This document shows, in pieces, positions 1 to 6,694 of a stretch of 11,737 nt of DNA (positions are counted from its first letter, which is position 1; every line of letters begins with the position of its first letter). The translations under genes and the position numbers were made by a program. Origin of the DNA: Christiangramia sp. (lineage in GTDB: Bacteria > Bacteroidota > Bacteroidia > Flavobacteriales > Flavobacteriaceae); assembly GCA_024644145.1 (NCBI GenBank), contig JAHELO010000020.1, positions 1 through 11,737 on the forward strand, written 5' to 3'. The notes beneath the pieces are model-generated. The model ran no database searches and was not told the origin of the DNA. It worked only from the letters and a program-made list of their open reading frames with translations.

Positions 1-408
1 TTGGGTAAAAGCGACTATTTCAGCCTATTTGCAAAGGGTTTTCTGCTCAATTTTATAAATATTGGTGTTCTGGGATTCTGGCTGGGAGTTATCATCGTAT
101 TCGGCCCTAAACTGGATATGGATGCGAACAGGATCTCTGTTTTCCTTAGCAGTGTACTTCTCATCTATCTTTTTGTAGATATCGCGAAAATATTGCTGGC
201 GAAGAAACTCAATAGAAAATTAACGCCCAATCGTATATATGTGATGAAGAAGGCTATTAGTATTCTTTTGATTCTTTTTGGCGGAGTATTGATCTTTCAG
301 GGTGTTTTTCCAGATCAGGTGGAGGAGATTAAGGATCAGATAGAAGAAATAACCCCTAATGATTCACTGATTGGGGAAATAGAGAATTTTACTTCAAAAC
401 CAAATTAA
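1..408 (+). CDS. LysE-family transporter, C-terminal part (5' end outside window)
   Basis: This is the C-terminal 135 residues of a probable inner-membrane exporter of the LysE/RhtB type, a family that moves amino acids or other small solutes out of the cell. Three hydrophobic segments are visible, at about residues 12-35, 44-67 and 79-103. The first carries LLNFINIGVLGFWLGV, which matches the LysE pattern of LLN-hydrophobic-FW at the start of the second half of the protein. Family members are usually 200-230 residues with about six membrane segments, so the N-terminal half lies upstream of the window. The TTG at position 1 is then probably an internal Leu codon, not a start. The tail after residue 104 is acidic and hydrophilic. 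The gene ends directly before a strong hairpin terminator and converges with tRNA-Cys. The substrate cannot be told from the sequence. The family call rests on one motif plus topology. Confidence 0.7.
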   Translation: MGKSDYFSLFAKGFLLNFINIGVLGFWLGVIIVFGPKLDMDANRISVFLSSVLLIYLFVDIAKILLAKKLNRKLTPNRIYVMKKAISILLILFGGVLIFQGVFPDQVEEIKDQIEEITPNDSLIGEIENFTSKPN

Positions 409-412
409 AATA

Positions 413-441
413 AAAAAGCTTCCCTTAACAGGAAGCTTTTT
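413..441. terminator. Bidirectional Rho-independent terminator
   Basis: A perfect 11-bp stem (413-423 with 431-441, aaaaagcttcc / ggaagcttttt) closes a 7-base loop. It has A-rich flanks on the left and a T run on the right, so it can end transcription from either side. It starts 4 bases after the stop of the LysE-type gene and lies 4 bases beyond the 3' end of the minus-strand tRNA-Cys, serving both convergent units. Confidence 0.9.
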
Positions 442-445
442 CTTG

Positions 446-516
446 AGGCATCGAGCGGATTCGAACCGCTGTACAAGGTTTTGCAGACCTCTGCCTAGCC
501 ACTCGGCCACGATGCC
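446..516 (-). tRNA. tRNA-Cys (GCA anticodon)
   Basis: Read on the minus strand this is a complete 71-nt cloverleaf. The acceptor stem is GGCATCG paired with CGATGCC, followed by discriminator T (U73, the cysteine identity base). The D arm contains GGCCGAGTGGCTAGGC. The anticodon stem GAGGT/ACCTT holds the loop CTGCAAA, giving anticodon GCA. The T arm reads GCGGTTCGAATCCGC. The 3' CCA is not encoded (the next bases are CAA), so it must be added by CCA nucleotidyltransferase. It has its own promoter upstream and ends at the bidirectional terminator, so it is a stand-alone tRNA unit. Confidence 0.97.
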
Positions 517-529
517 TTATTCAGGTTGG

Positions 530-558
530 CAAATGTAATAAAAATTTTAAGTTTCAAA
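530..558 (-). promoter_or_regulatory. Bacteroidota-type promoter of tRNA-Cys
   Basis: On the minus strand, TTTG (558-555) and TACATTTG (537-530) are separated by 17 bases. This fits the Bacteroidota primary sigma-factor consensus of a TTTG -33 box and TAnnTTTG -7 box. Transcription would begin near 523, giving a 5' leader of only about 7 nt before the mature tRNA end at 516. The promoter lies immediately downstream of the folB stop codon, which suggests tRNA-Cys does not depend on folB read-through. The boxes are seen directly; activity is inferred. Confidence 0.75.
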
Positions 559-566
559 ACTAAAAT

Positions 567-923
567 CTAACGGGATTTCGTCCTGCTTACCGTTACCATC
601 GCCACATTTCCACCAATTGGTGGATTGATCTTGGATACCTCTACTTTTGCTTTTTGTACCATAATTAGCTCATCCATAACGCGTTTAAGAATCCTCTCAG
701 CCACCGTTTCAAGTAATTTTGAACGTATGCTCATTTCTTCTTTAACGATCTTATTTAAATGTACATAATCTATGGTATCACTAAGCTTATCGGTCTTGGC
801 CGAATGAGAAAGGTCTCCATAAACTTTTAGGTCTACCCTGTAATCACTTCCAATCTTGCTTTCTTCATCCAGACAGCCGTGGTATGAAAATACCCTGATA
901 TTCTTAAGTTTTATTGATCCCAC
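567..923 (-). CDS. folB: Dihydroneopterin aldolase
   Basis: Cytoplasmic folate-synthesis enzyme that cleaves 7,8-dihydroneopterin to 6-hydroxymethyl-7,8-dihydropterin and glycolaldehyde. The 118 residues are the family's usual length for one tunnelling-fold subunit. Visible hallmarks are YHGCLDEE near residues 14-21 with Glu21, TIDY with Tyr53, LLETVAERI with the pterin-anchoring Glu72, and SKINPPI with Lys98, the expected catalytic lysine. The start is GTG at 923: reading further upstream in frame gives no ATG before a TGA at 956-954. A -7 promoter box lies about 14 bases before it, implying a very short leader. It stands alone, with no other folate genes nearby, and diverges from glnS. An epimerase activity, known for some FolB proteins, cannot be excluded. 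Confidence 0.93.
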   Translation of the reverse strand: MGSIKLKNIRVFSYHGCLDEESKIGSDYRVDLKVYGDLSHSAKTDKLSDTIDYVHLNKIVKEEMSIRSKLLETVAERILKRVMDELIMVQKAKVEVSKINPPIGGNVAMVTVSRTKSR

Positions 924-936
924 TTTAATTTTTTTA

Positions 937-944
937 CAAATATA
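937..944 (-). promoter_or_regulatory. Putative -7 box of folB
   Basis: On the minus strand 944-937 reads TATATTTG, a match to TAnnTTTG. The implied start site near 930 leaves about 7 nt of leader before the GTG. No good -33 box (TTG/TTTG) is seen at 17-21 bases upstream, so this is weaker than the tRNA-Cys and glnS promoters. Confidence 0.45.
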
Positions 945-1149
945 ATTGTCCTGTCAGGCATTTCTTTAATTGATTAGGTTTTTCTCTGGCATTTTAATTC
1001 TTATTGATTTTTCGAAAAATAAGATCCGTATTAACGTTCTGGAATTTAATAATGGTATTTAAAGTCCTCTTACTATTATCATACAAGACTTTTTCTTCTT
1101 GATATTTTGAAGTTATTGAATTTTACTGATACTAATAAGTCCAACCTGA

Positions 1150-1178
1150 TTGTAGCGACTTAAATTTTGATAAATTTG
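1150..1178 (+). promoter_or_regulatory. Bacteroidota-type promoter of glnS
   Basis: TTG at 1150-1152 and TAAATTTG at 1171-1178 are separated by 18 bases, fitting the Bacteroidota -33/-7 pattern. The start site would be near 1184, about 15 nt before the ATG at 1199. No Shine-Dalgarno sequence is present in that leader. The rest of the folB-glnS spacer (945-1149) is AT-rich and shows no further gene or convincing site, only a 14-bp palindrome at 1007-1020. Confidence 0.65.
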
Positions 1179-1198
1179 CCTTTTATTTAAAATCTGTT

Positions 1199-2878
1199 AT
1201 GACCGAAGGAAAAAAGTCGCTCAATTTCATTGAGCAAATCATAGAAGAGGATCTAACCAAAGATTATACAAGAGAAGACCTTAAGTTCAGGTTTCCCCCT
1301 GAGCCTAATGGATATTTGCATATAGGTCATGCCTCTTCCATTTGTTTAAATTTCGGCCTGGGTGAGCGATATAATGCCCCGGTGAATCTTCGTTTTGATG
1401 ATACAAATCCTGCAAAGGAAGAGCAGGAATATGTAGATGCTATAAAAGCAGATATTGAATGGCTTGGGTTTAAGTGGGCAGAGGAGTGTTATGCTTCAGA
1501 TTATTTTCAGCAGTTATATGACTGGGCGGTTGAAATGATCAAAAACGGAGACGCATATGTTGATAGCCAGACTTCAGAAGAGATCGCTGAGCAGAAGGGA
1601 ACTCCAACCCAACCAGGGAAGGAAAGTCCTTTTAGAAATCGTTCGGTGGAAGAGAACCTTGAGCTTTTCGAAAAAATGAAAAACGGTGAAACCCCTGAAA
1701 AAGGGGATGTGTTAAGAGCTAAAATTAATATGGCTTCACCAAATATGCTAATGCGAGACCCTGTTATGTACAGGTGCCTGCATAAAAGTCATCACCGCAC
1801 TGGTGATAACTGGAAAATTTATCCAATGTATGACTGGGCCCATGGGGAAAGTGATTTCATTGAAAGAGTGTCACATTCATTTTGTACTCTTGAATTTTTA
1901 CCTCACCGGGAGTTATATAACTGGTTCATTAAAAAAGTGAGCAAACCGGGAGATTTTGAACCAAAGCAGCGGGAATTTGCTAGAAGAAATTTAAGCCATA
2001 CCGTGGTTAGTAAAAGAAAATTGCTTCAACTCGTTGAAAAAGGGATCGTAAAATCCTGGGATGATCCAAGAATGCCTACAATTTCTGGTTTAAGACGTAG
2101 AGGATATACCCCCGGAGCTATCAGGAAATTTGCAGATTCAATTGGAGTTGGAAAACGGGAAAATCTTATTGACGTTGCCCATTTAGAATTTTGTGCCAGA
2201 GAAGATCTCAATAAAGTTGCACCACGGGTTATGGGCGTTTTAGATCCCGTAAAACTGGTAATCACGAATTATCCTGAGGGGGAAGAGGAGTGGCTGGAAG
2301 CTGAAAACAATCCGGAAGATGAATCGGCAGGAAGCAGAGAAATTCCATTTTCGCGAGAATTATATATAGAAAGGGAAGATTTTAAGGAAAGTGCGAATAG
2401 AAAATTTTTCAGACTTACACTTGGAAAAGAAGTGAGGCTGAAGAATGCCTATATAATTAAGGGTGAAGACGTGGTTAAAGATGCCGACGGTAACATTACC
2501 GAGATCCATTGTACCTACGATCCTAAAAGTAAAAGTGGAAGTGGGACTGAAGAGTCTTTAAGAAAAGTGAAAGGCACGCTTCACTGGGTATCTGTAAAGC
2601 ATGCCATAGAGGCTGAAATAAGGCTTTATGACAGGTTATTTACAGAAGAAGCTCCAGATGCTGTAAAGGATAAGGATTATCTTGATTTTATAAATCCGGA
2701 GTCACTTACTGTAGTAACCGGATATCTTGAACCTGGTTTAAAAGATGCCAGAGAATTGGATAAGGTTCAGTTCCAGCGTATTGGATATTTTTGTGTGGAT
2801 AAGGATTCAACAAAAGAAAAACCTGTATTTAATAAAACCGTTGGTTTAAGGGATTCCTGGGCTAAGATTAAAAGTTAG
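1199..2878 (+). CDS. glnS: Glutaminyl-tRNA synthetase
   Basis: Class I aminoacyl-tRNA synthetase that charges tRNA-Gln with glutamine using ATP. The 559-residue length agrees with the E. coli enzyme (about 554). The catalytic Rossmann fold starts with FRFPPEPNGYLHIGH (HIGH at residues 41-44). LRFDDTNP follows near 63-70, and the KMSKS-type loop is VVSKRKL at about 269-275. PEPNG (rather than the PSPTG of GluRS) and the C-terminal beta-barrel anticodon-binding half (about 340-559, with the typical GYLEPGLKDA stretch) identify it as GlnRS. The ATG gives the expected N-terminus and sits just after a good promoter. No terminator is obvious after the stop, so some read-through into the YtxH cassette is possible. 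Its presence implies direct Gln-tRNA formation in this organism. Confidence 0.97.
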   Translation: MTEGKKSLNFIEQIIEEDLTKDYTREDLKFRFPPEPNGYLHIGHASSICLNFGLGERYNAPVNLRFDDTNPAKEEQEYVDAIKADIEWLGFKWAEECYASDYFQQLYDWAVEMIKNGDAYVDSQTSEEIAEQKGTPTQPGKESPFRNRSVEENLELFEKMKNGETPEKGDVLRAKINMASPNMLMRDPVMYRCLHKSHHRTGDNWKIYPMYDWAHGESDFIERVSHSFCTLEFLPHRELYNWFIKKVSKPGDFEPKQREFARRNLSHTVVSKRKLLQLVEKGIVKSWDDPRMPTISGLRRRGYTPGAIRKFADSIGVGKRENLIDVAHLEFCAREDLNKVAPRVMGVLDPVKLVITNYPEGEEEWLEAENNPEDESAGSREIPFSRELYIEREDFKESANRKFFRLTLGKEVRLKNAYIIKGEDVVKDADGNITEIHCTYDPKSKSGSGTEESLRKVKGTLHWVSVKHAIEAEIRLYDRLFTEEAPDAVKDKDYLDFINPESLTVVTGYLEPGLKDARELDKVQFQRIGYFCVDKDSTKEKPVFNKTVGLRDSWAKIKS

Positions 2879-2929
2879 ATTTAAATTCGTATTTTTAAGA
2901 ATAATTTAGCACAGGCTTTTTTACATATT

Positions 2930-2945
2930 AACCGGTTGTTAACAA
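2930..2945. promoter_or_regulatory. Overlapping palindromes, possible operator of the YtxH cassette
   Basis: Two perfect palindromes overlap by two bases: AACCGGTT (2930-2937) and TTGTTAACAA (2936-2945). They lie 20-36 bases upstream of the cassette's -7 box, in and just before the place where the -33 contacts would fall, so a bound protein could control this promoter. The palindromes are seen directly; the operator role is a guess. Confidence 0.25.
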
Positions 2946-2965
2946 GCTATGGTATACGCATCCGT

Positions 2966-2973
2966 TACCTTTG
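2966..2973 (+). promoter_or_regulatory. Putative -7 box of the YtxH cassette
   Basis: TACCTTTG is an exact match to TAnnTTTG. The implied start near 2980 leaves a leader of about 25 nt before the ATG at 3004. There is no TTG at the normal -33 distance (the nearest is 27 bases upstream), which would suit a promoter needing an activator or alternative input. Confidence 0.5.
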
Positions 2974-3003
2974 GTGGAATAATAACTTAAAATTCAAAAA
3001 CTT

Positions 3004-3390
3004 ATGGCAAGTACAGGAAATACACTTTTAGCATTAATTACAGGAGCGGCTATAGGAGCCGGGGTAGGTTTATTATATGCTCCGGACAGTGGAGAGAAAA
3101 CACGTAAAAAGCTAAAAAAGGACGCCCAAAAGGCTCAGGATAATTTGAACAAGCGTTATACAGAGACTAGTTCTAATCTAAGCGAAAAGGCCAAAAAAGC
3201 AAGAGTGGATTTTGAAACCAGACTGGAAGAAACTTTATCTTCTGCTAGCCATAAAGCCGATGATATTTTGGCAGCTATGGAAAATAAACTGGACGAATTA
3301 CGAAAGCAAAATGCGAAGTTGCAAAAAGATAAAGCAAATAAATCTTCAAATAAGTCAACCGGAAATACTCCAGATAAAGCAGTAGTATAA
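3004..3390 (+). CDS. YtxH domain-containing membrane protein
   Basis: Small membrane-anchored protein of the YtxH family, which is often linked to general stress responses. Its molecular role is not established. Residues about 7-26 form one glycine-rich membrane helix (LITGAAIGAGVGLLYAP), running into the family signature APDSGEKTRKKL. The remaining 90 residues are Lys/Glu/Asn-rich and should form a long charged helix or coiled coil (about 35-110) facing the cytoplasm. The 128-residue length is normal. It is the first gene of a three-gene unit: the next start is 6 bases after its stop. The ATG is preceded by an AT-rich leader and a -7 box but no Shine-Dalgarno sequence. It is a membrane-tether protein, not an enzyme, as no catalytic motif is visible. 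Confidence 0.85.
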   Translation: MASTGNTLLALITGAAIGAGVGLLYAPDSGEKTRKKLKKDAQKAQDNLNKRYTETSSNLSEKAKKARVDFETRLEETLSSASHKADDILAAMENKLDELRKQNAKLQKDKANKSSNKSTGNTPDKAVV

Positions 3391-3396
3391 ACTTCT

Positions 3397-3756
3397 ATGG
3401 CATTTGAAAAACTATCCAATAGTATTCACGATCTAAATACCAATATTCAGGCATTTCTGCATAGTAATTCTGAATATTATAAACTAAAGGCCTTTAAACA
3501 GGGAATGAAGGGAGCTACCTCTCTAGTTAGATTCCTGGTGATGGGCTTTCTACTGAGTACGGCGGGTGTTATGCTTTCTTTTGCCCTGGCTATTGTTATA
3601 AGCGAAGCCATTGGGGTTCCCAGTGCCGGCTATTTTATTGTGGGAGCATTCTATCTTGTAATATTTGTGCTCATATTTATTTTTGGTAAGGAACCTATAG
3701 AAAAACTAGTGCTTAGAAAGTTCTCAAAAGCGGTATTTAACGATAAAGAAGACTAA
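3397..3756 (+). CDS. Phage-holin-superfamily III (PF07332-like) membrane protein
   Basis: Small inner-membrane protein resembling the family named putative Actinobacteriophage holin superfamily III, which also includes E. coli YqjE. The N-terminal 40 residues are polar and probably an amphipathic helix. Two membrane helices follow at about 43-70 and 77-97, separated by a short GVPSAG turn. A basic, then acidic, cytoplasmic tail ends in NDKED. The 119-residue length fits the family. The gene lies 6 bases after the YtxH gene and its stop overlaps the next ATG by one base, so the three are almost certainly co-transcribed and translationally coupled. Despite the family name there is no phage gene nearby, and a lysis role is unlikely. 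The function is unknown. The family call is by topology and context. Confidence 0.75.
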   Translation: MAFEKLSNSIHDLNTNIQAFLHSNSEYYKLKAFKQGMKGATSLVRFLVMGFLLSTAGVMLSFALAIVISEAIGVPSAGYFIVGAFYLVIFVLIFIFGKEPIEKLVLRKFSKAVFNDKED

Positions 3757-3989
3757 TGAGAATATATTCATCTTTTGACGAAATAGATAAAGACCTTAAG
3801 ATCCTTAGACTCCAAACCGAAATCGATAAGGAAGAGATCAAATTAAGTATAGATCAAACCAAAGAGAGTTTGTCGCTAGTTTCTATTGCAGGAAATATAG
3901 TGGGATCAATTATTCAGAAAGCTTTAGTATTAAAAGCAGTTTCTAAAATAATAGGGGTTAAGAAAGTGGTAACTTCTACCAGAAAATAA
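3756..3989 (+). CDS. Small conserved-looking hypothetical protein (possibly DUF6327)
   Basis: A 77-residue protein. Its N-terminus (YSSFDEIDKDLKILRLQ) and the following charged stretch to about residue 37 should form one helix. Residues about 40-66 are hydrophobic with small residues (SIAGNIVGSIIQKALVL), a possible membrane-associated or amphipathic helix, and the C-terminus is basic. It resembles short proteins that commonly follow YtxH/holin-III pairs in Flavobacteriia, and DUF6327 is my tentative recollection of that family. The ATG overlaps the preceding stop (taATG), typical of translational coupling. It is the last gene of the unit, followed 17 bases later by the terminator hairpin. Its position and its helix-plus-hydrophobic layout resemble E. 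coli YqjK after YqjD-YqjE, but no homology is visible. Function unknown. Confidence 0.75.
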   Translation: MRIYSSFDEIDKDLKILRLQTEIDKEEIKLSIDQTKESLSLVSIAGNIVGSIIQKALVLKAVSKIIGVKKVVTSTRK

Positions 3990-4006
3990 ATTCCTTTATA
4001 AAATGT

Positions 4007-4030
4007 AAAAAGCCCCAACCGGGGCTTTTT
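4007..4030. terminator. Bidirectional Rho-independent terminator
   Basis: A perfect 10-bp stem (4007-4016 aaaaagcccc with 4021-4030 ggggcttttt) closes a 4-base AACC loop. A T run follows on the plus strand and an A run precedes it, so it also works for the minus strand. It separates the YtxH cassette from the convergent SPFH gene, whose stop codon directly abuts the hairpin (4033-4031). Confidence 0.93.
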
Positions 4031-4993
4031 TTATGCTTCTTCGTTATCATTATCTTTTTTGGTCTTACCTGTCTGCCTCCGGTTCTGTTCTTTCATTGCT
4101 TCCCCAATTTGATTAGAAGCGGTAAAGGAAGCCACCATATTATTCAGCATATCACTTCCCGCCTGAGGTGAATTGGGAAGCAGTATTAAATTACTGTTAG
4201 TTTCTTCTCCTATAGCCTGCAAAGTATCGTAATGCTGGGTAACAACGATAAGGGCAGAGGCTTCCTGAGAATTGATACCTACATTGTTAAGTACATCTAC
4301 ACTTTCTTCCAGCCCTCGGGCGATTTCCCGCCTTTGGTCAGCTATACCCTGACCCTGCAAACGTTTACTTTCTGCTTCTGCCCGTGCTTTGGCTACGATC
4401 TTTATTCTATCAGCTTCAGCATCATATTCTGCAGCTACTTTTTCTCTTTCTGCGGCATTAATCCGGTTCATAGCGGCCTTTACCTGTACATCTGGATCTA
4501 TATCTGTAACAAGTGTTTTAATTATATCATACCCATAAGACTGCATTGCCTCGTTTAGTTCCCGGTTTACTGCAATAGCAATGTCATCTTTTCTCTCAAA
4601 TACATCATCTAACTTCATTTTAGGCACTTCTGCGCGCACAACATCAAAAACATAGGCCGTAATCTGGTCGTGGGGGCTTTCGAGCTTGTAGAACGCATCA
4701 TATACATTATCCTTTCGTACCTGAAACTGGACAGAAATTTTCAATTTCACGAAAACATTATCCTTGGTTTTAGTTTCTACCAATACATCTAGTTGCTGCA
4801 CCTTTAAATTTATTCTGCCCGCTACTTGGTCTATAAAGGGAATTTTGAGTTGTAATCCCGAACTCCTAATACTTGTAAACTTCCCAAAACGCTCTATAAT
4901 TGCTGAAGTTTGTTGCTTCACTATAAATATTCCGGAGAATAGAACCAGGAGCGTGATTACTAATACTATTGGTAACAATACTAAATTGAGCAT
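4031..4993 (-). CDS. SPFH/band 7 (stomatin-like) membrane protein
   Basis: Membrane-microdomain scaffold of the SPFH superfamily (stomatin, prohibitin, flotillin, HflK/C). One hydrophobic segment at about residues 3-25 anchors the N-terminus. The SPFH domain follows from about 26 to 190, beginning VKQQTSAIIERFGKF and including GLQLKIPFIDQV and the VQFQV core. Residues about 184-232 form the Ala/Glu-rich helical region (NAAEREKVAAEYDAEADR, then RLQGQGIADQRREIARGL) that drives oligomerisation. The RLQGQGIADQR stretch and overall length (320) are closest, as I recall them, to the plant hypersensitive-induced-reaction (HIR) type of stomatin. The C-terminal 60 residues are Asn/Gln/Lys-rich and probably disordered. 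No NfeD-type partner gene is adjacent, which is unusual for one stomatin subgroup. It is monocistronic, isolated by terminators on both sides. A clear promoter was not found in 4994-5104. Confidence 0.9.
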   Translation of the reverse strand: MLNLVLLPIVLVITLLVLFSGIFIVKQQTSAIIERFGKFTSIRSSGLQLKIPFIDQVAGRINLKVQQLDVLVETKTKDNVFVKLKISVQFQVRKDNVYDAFYKLESPHDQITAYVFDVVRAEVPKMKLDDVFERKDDIAIAVNRELNEAMQSYGYDIIKTLVTDIDPDVQVKAAMNRINAAEREKVAAEYDAEADRIKIVAKARAEAESKRLQGQGIADQRREIARGLEESVDVLNNVGINSQEASALIVVTQHYDTLQAIGEETNSNLILLPNSPQAGSDMLNNMVASFTASNQIGEAMKEQNRRQTGKTKKDNDNEEA

Positions 4994-5104
4994 CTTTTAA
5001 ATATTAAGTTAAGAATGCATCAATTTAAGAATAAAAGGCTGAAACCTTATATATCCCCCTAGATAGATTTTGCTTTTTCAATTCAAATACAGACTAAAAA
5101 AGAA

Positions 5105-5135
5105 AAACCGGTTAAGGAGTCGCCCTAACCGGTTT
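5105..5135 (-). terminator. Rho-independent terminator of gltX
   Basis: A 10-bp perfect stem (5105-5114 aaaccggtta with 5126-5135 taaccggttt), extendable by two GC pairs past one mismatch, closes a short loop. On the minus strand it is followed by a run of T with one C. It lies 21 bases downstream of the gltX stop and separates gltX from the SPFH gene on the same strand. Confidence 0.88.
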
Positions 5136-5156
5136 ATTTTATATTTGAAAAGTACC

Positions 5157-6674
5157 TTATTTTAAGGTTTCCACAGCTTTATTAACTCTGTTCAGGGTTT
5201 CTTCCTTCCCAATAAATTCAGCTATCTTATATAGATCAGGACCCTGTAACGCACCAACCAGGGCAACACGTAATGGCATCATAACCTTACCAAAACCAAT
5301 CTCCTTACTTTTAATCCATCCTTTCACATTTTCCTGTAAGTTCTCTGCTTCAAAATTTTCTACGGAACTTAGAAATTCAGATAATTCAGTCATAAGTGCA
5401 GCAGTATCCTCTTTCCATGCTTTTTTGGCATCCTTAGGTTCAAAGGAAGTAGGGGCTATAAAAAAGAAGTAACCTTGCTGCCACAGATCTTCTACAAAGA
5501 CTGCTCTTTCCTTTATCAAAGAAACCACTTCAATAATAAAGGCCTTATTGGAAGTGACTTCCTTTTCTTTGAGAATTTCTTCAAATTTATTTGCAAGTTC
5601 CTCATTATTTGCCTCCTGCATGTAATGTTGTTGGAACCATTTTGTCTTTTCCGGGTCAAATTTAGCACCGCCCTTGTGAACACGTTCTAATTCAAAAGAT
5701 TTGGTAAGTTTTTCCAAATTAAAGAATTCCTCTTCTGTTCCGGGGTTCCAACCTAGAAAAGCGAGCATGTTTACCACCGCTTCCGGGAAATATCCGTCTT
5801 CCCTGTAACCGGCAGAAATATCACCAGATTTTGGATCCTTCCATTCCAATGGAAATACCGGAAATCCCATTTTGTCACCATCCCTTTTGCTCAGTTTTCC
5901 TTTTCCCTGAGGTTTCATGATAAGAGGAAGGTGTGCAAATTTTGGTGCATCCCATCCCAGTGCCCGATATAACATATAATGCAGGGCGAGAGATGGCAAC
6001 CATTCTTCTCCACGAATTACGTGGGTGATCTCCATAAGATGGTCATCTACGATATTTGCCAGATGATAGGTAGGCATCCCGTCACTTTTAAAAAGTACTT
6101 TATCATCCAGGATATTGGTATCAATTTCCATATTTCCGCGGATTATATCCTTTAATTGCAAGATTTCGTCCTTAGGAGATTTAAAACGGATAACATATGC
6201 ATCACCGGCATCTATTTTCGCCTGCACTTCCTCCGGAGAAAGAGATAATGAATTTTTTAGTTTTTCACGGTTATGCCAGTTATAAATGAAGGTTTTTCCT
6301 TTTTCTTCATGATTCTTCCTGTGACCATCTAATTCTTCAGCTGTATCAAAAGCGTAATAGGCATCACCAGAATCAATCAACTTTTCTGCATACTCCCTGT
6401 ACAGTTGCTTACGCTCACTTTGCCTGTAAGGCCCAAATCCTTTTTCCTTTCCCGGACCTTCATCATAAGGGATACCACACCAATTAAGGGCTTCGATAAT
6501 ATAATCTTCAGCTCCCTCAACGTAGCGGTTTTGATCTGTATCTTCAATTCTCAGTATAAAATCACCACCATGTTTTTTAGCAAAAAGGTAGTTATATAAA
6601 GCTGTTCTAACTCCACCTATATGTAAAGGTCCCGTAGGGCTGGGAGCAAATCTTACGCGTACTTTAGAAGACAT
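5157..6674 (-). CDS. gltX: Glutamyl-tRNA synthetase
   Basis: Class I aminoacyl-tRNA synthetase that activates glutamate with ATP and charges tRNA-Glu, also feeding heme synthesis where the C5 pathway is used. The 505 residues begin with RFAPSPTGPLHIGG (HIGG at 18-21, the usual GluRS form of HIGH). LRIEDTDQNR lies at 41-50 and the KMSKS-type loop is KLSKRDG at 260-266. After it comes an insertion (DKMGFPVFPLEW) that I associate with Bacteroidota GluRS. The C-terminal third is the helical anticodon-binding domain. The zinc-binding cysteines that E. coli GluRS carries near residues 98-127 are absent: the stretch reads AYYAFDT, so this is a zinc-free form. The ATG start follows a -7 box by about 20 bases, and the gene has its own terminator. 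With glnS also present, this GluRS is probably discriminating. Confidence 0.97.
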   Translation of the reverse strand: MSSKVRVRFAPSPTGPLHIGGVRTALYNYLFAKKHGGDFILRIEDTDQNRYVEGAEDYIIEALNWCGIPYDEGPGKEKGFGPYRQSERKQLYREYAEKLIDSGDAYYAFDTAEELDGHRKNHEEKGKTFIYNWHNREKLKNSLSLSPEEVQAKIDAGDAYVIRFKSPKDEILQLKDIIRGNMEIDTNILDDKVLFKSDGMPTYHLANIVDDHLMEITHVIRGEEWLPSLALHYMLYRALGWDAPKFAHLPLIMKPQGKGKLSKRDGDKMGFPVFPLEWKDPKSGDISAGYREDGYFPEAVVNMLAFLGWNPGTEEEFFNLEKLTKSFELERVHKGGAKFDPEKTKWFQQHYMQEANNEELANKFEEILKEKEVTSNKAFIIEVVSLIKERAVFVEDLWQQGYFFFIAPTSFEPKDAKKAWKEDTAALMTELSEFLSSVENFEAENLQENVKGWIKSKEIGFGKVMMPLRVALVGALQGPDLYKIAEFIGKEETLNRVNKAVETLK

Positions 6675-6694
6675 ATTTTTCTGATTTTTGGTGG

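Noticed and set aside
1..3. TTG as a real start codon of the first gene
   Set aside because: The frame is open at the window edge, the protein lacks the N-terminal half of a LysE-type transporter, and a Leu codon inside the gene explains it better.
1007..1020. 14-bp palindrome (atttttcgaaaaat) in the folB-glnS spacer
   Set aside because: It is almost entirely A/T runs around TCGA, has no room for a loop, and such palindromes are expected by chance in AT-rich DNA.
2026..2265. Minus-strand open frame of 79 codons inside glnS, and a similar one (3156-3419) inside the YtxH gene
   Set aside because: They are mirror frames of conserved coding sequence with no promoter, start context or recognisable product.
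2879..2930. Terminator for glnS
   Set aside because: The region has only weak A/T complementarity and a T run without a GC-containing stem, so no terminator is called.
3397..3756. Holin-superfamily gene as evidence of a prophage
   Set aside because: No endolysin, structural, integrase or other phage gene is near, and the family is widespread in chromosomes as a housekeeping membrane protein.
4232..5000. Plus-strand open frames of 78 and 108 codons opposite the SPFH gene
   Set aside because: They are antisense to a well-supported conserved gene and their Cys/Phe/Ile-rich products look non-coding.
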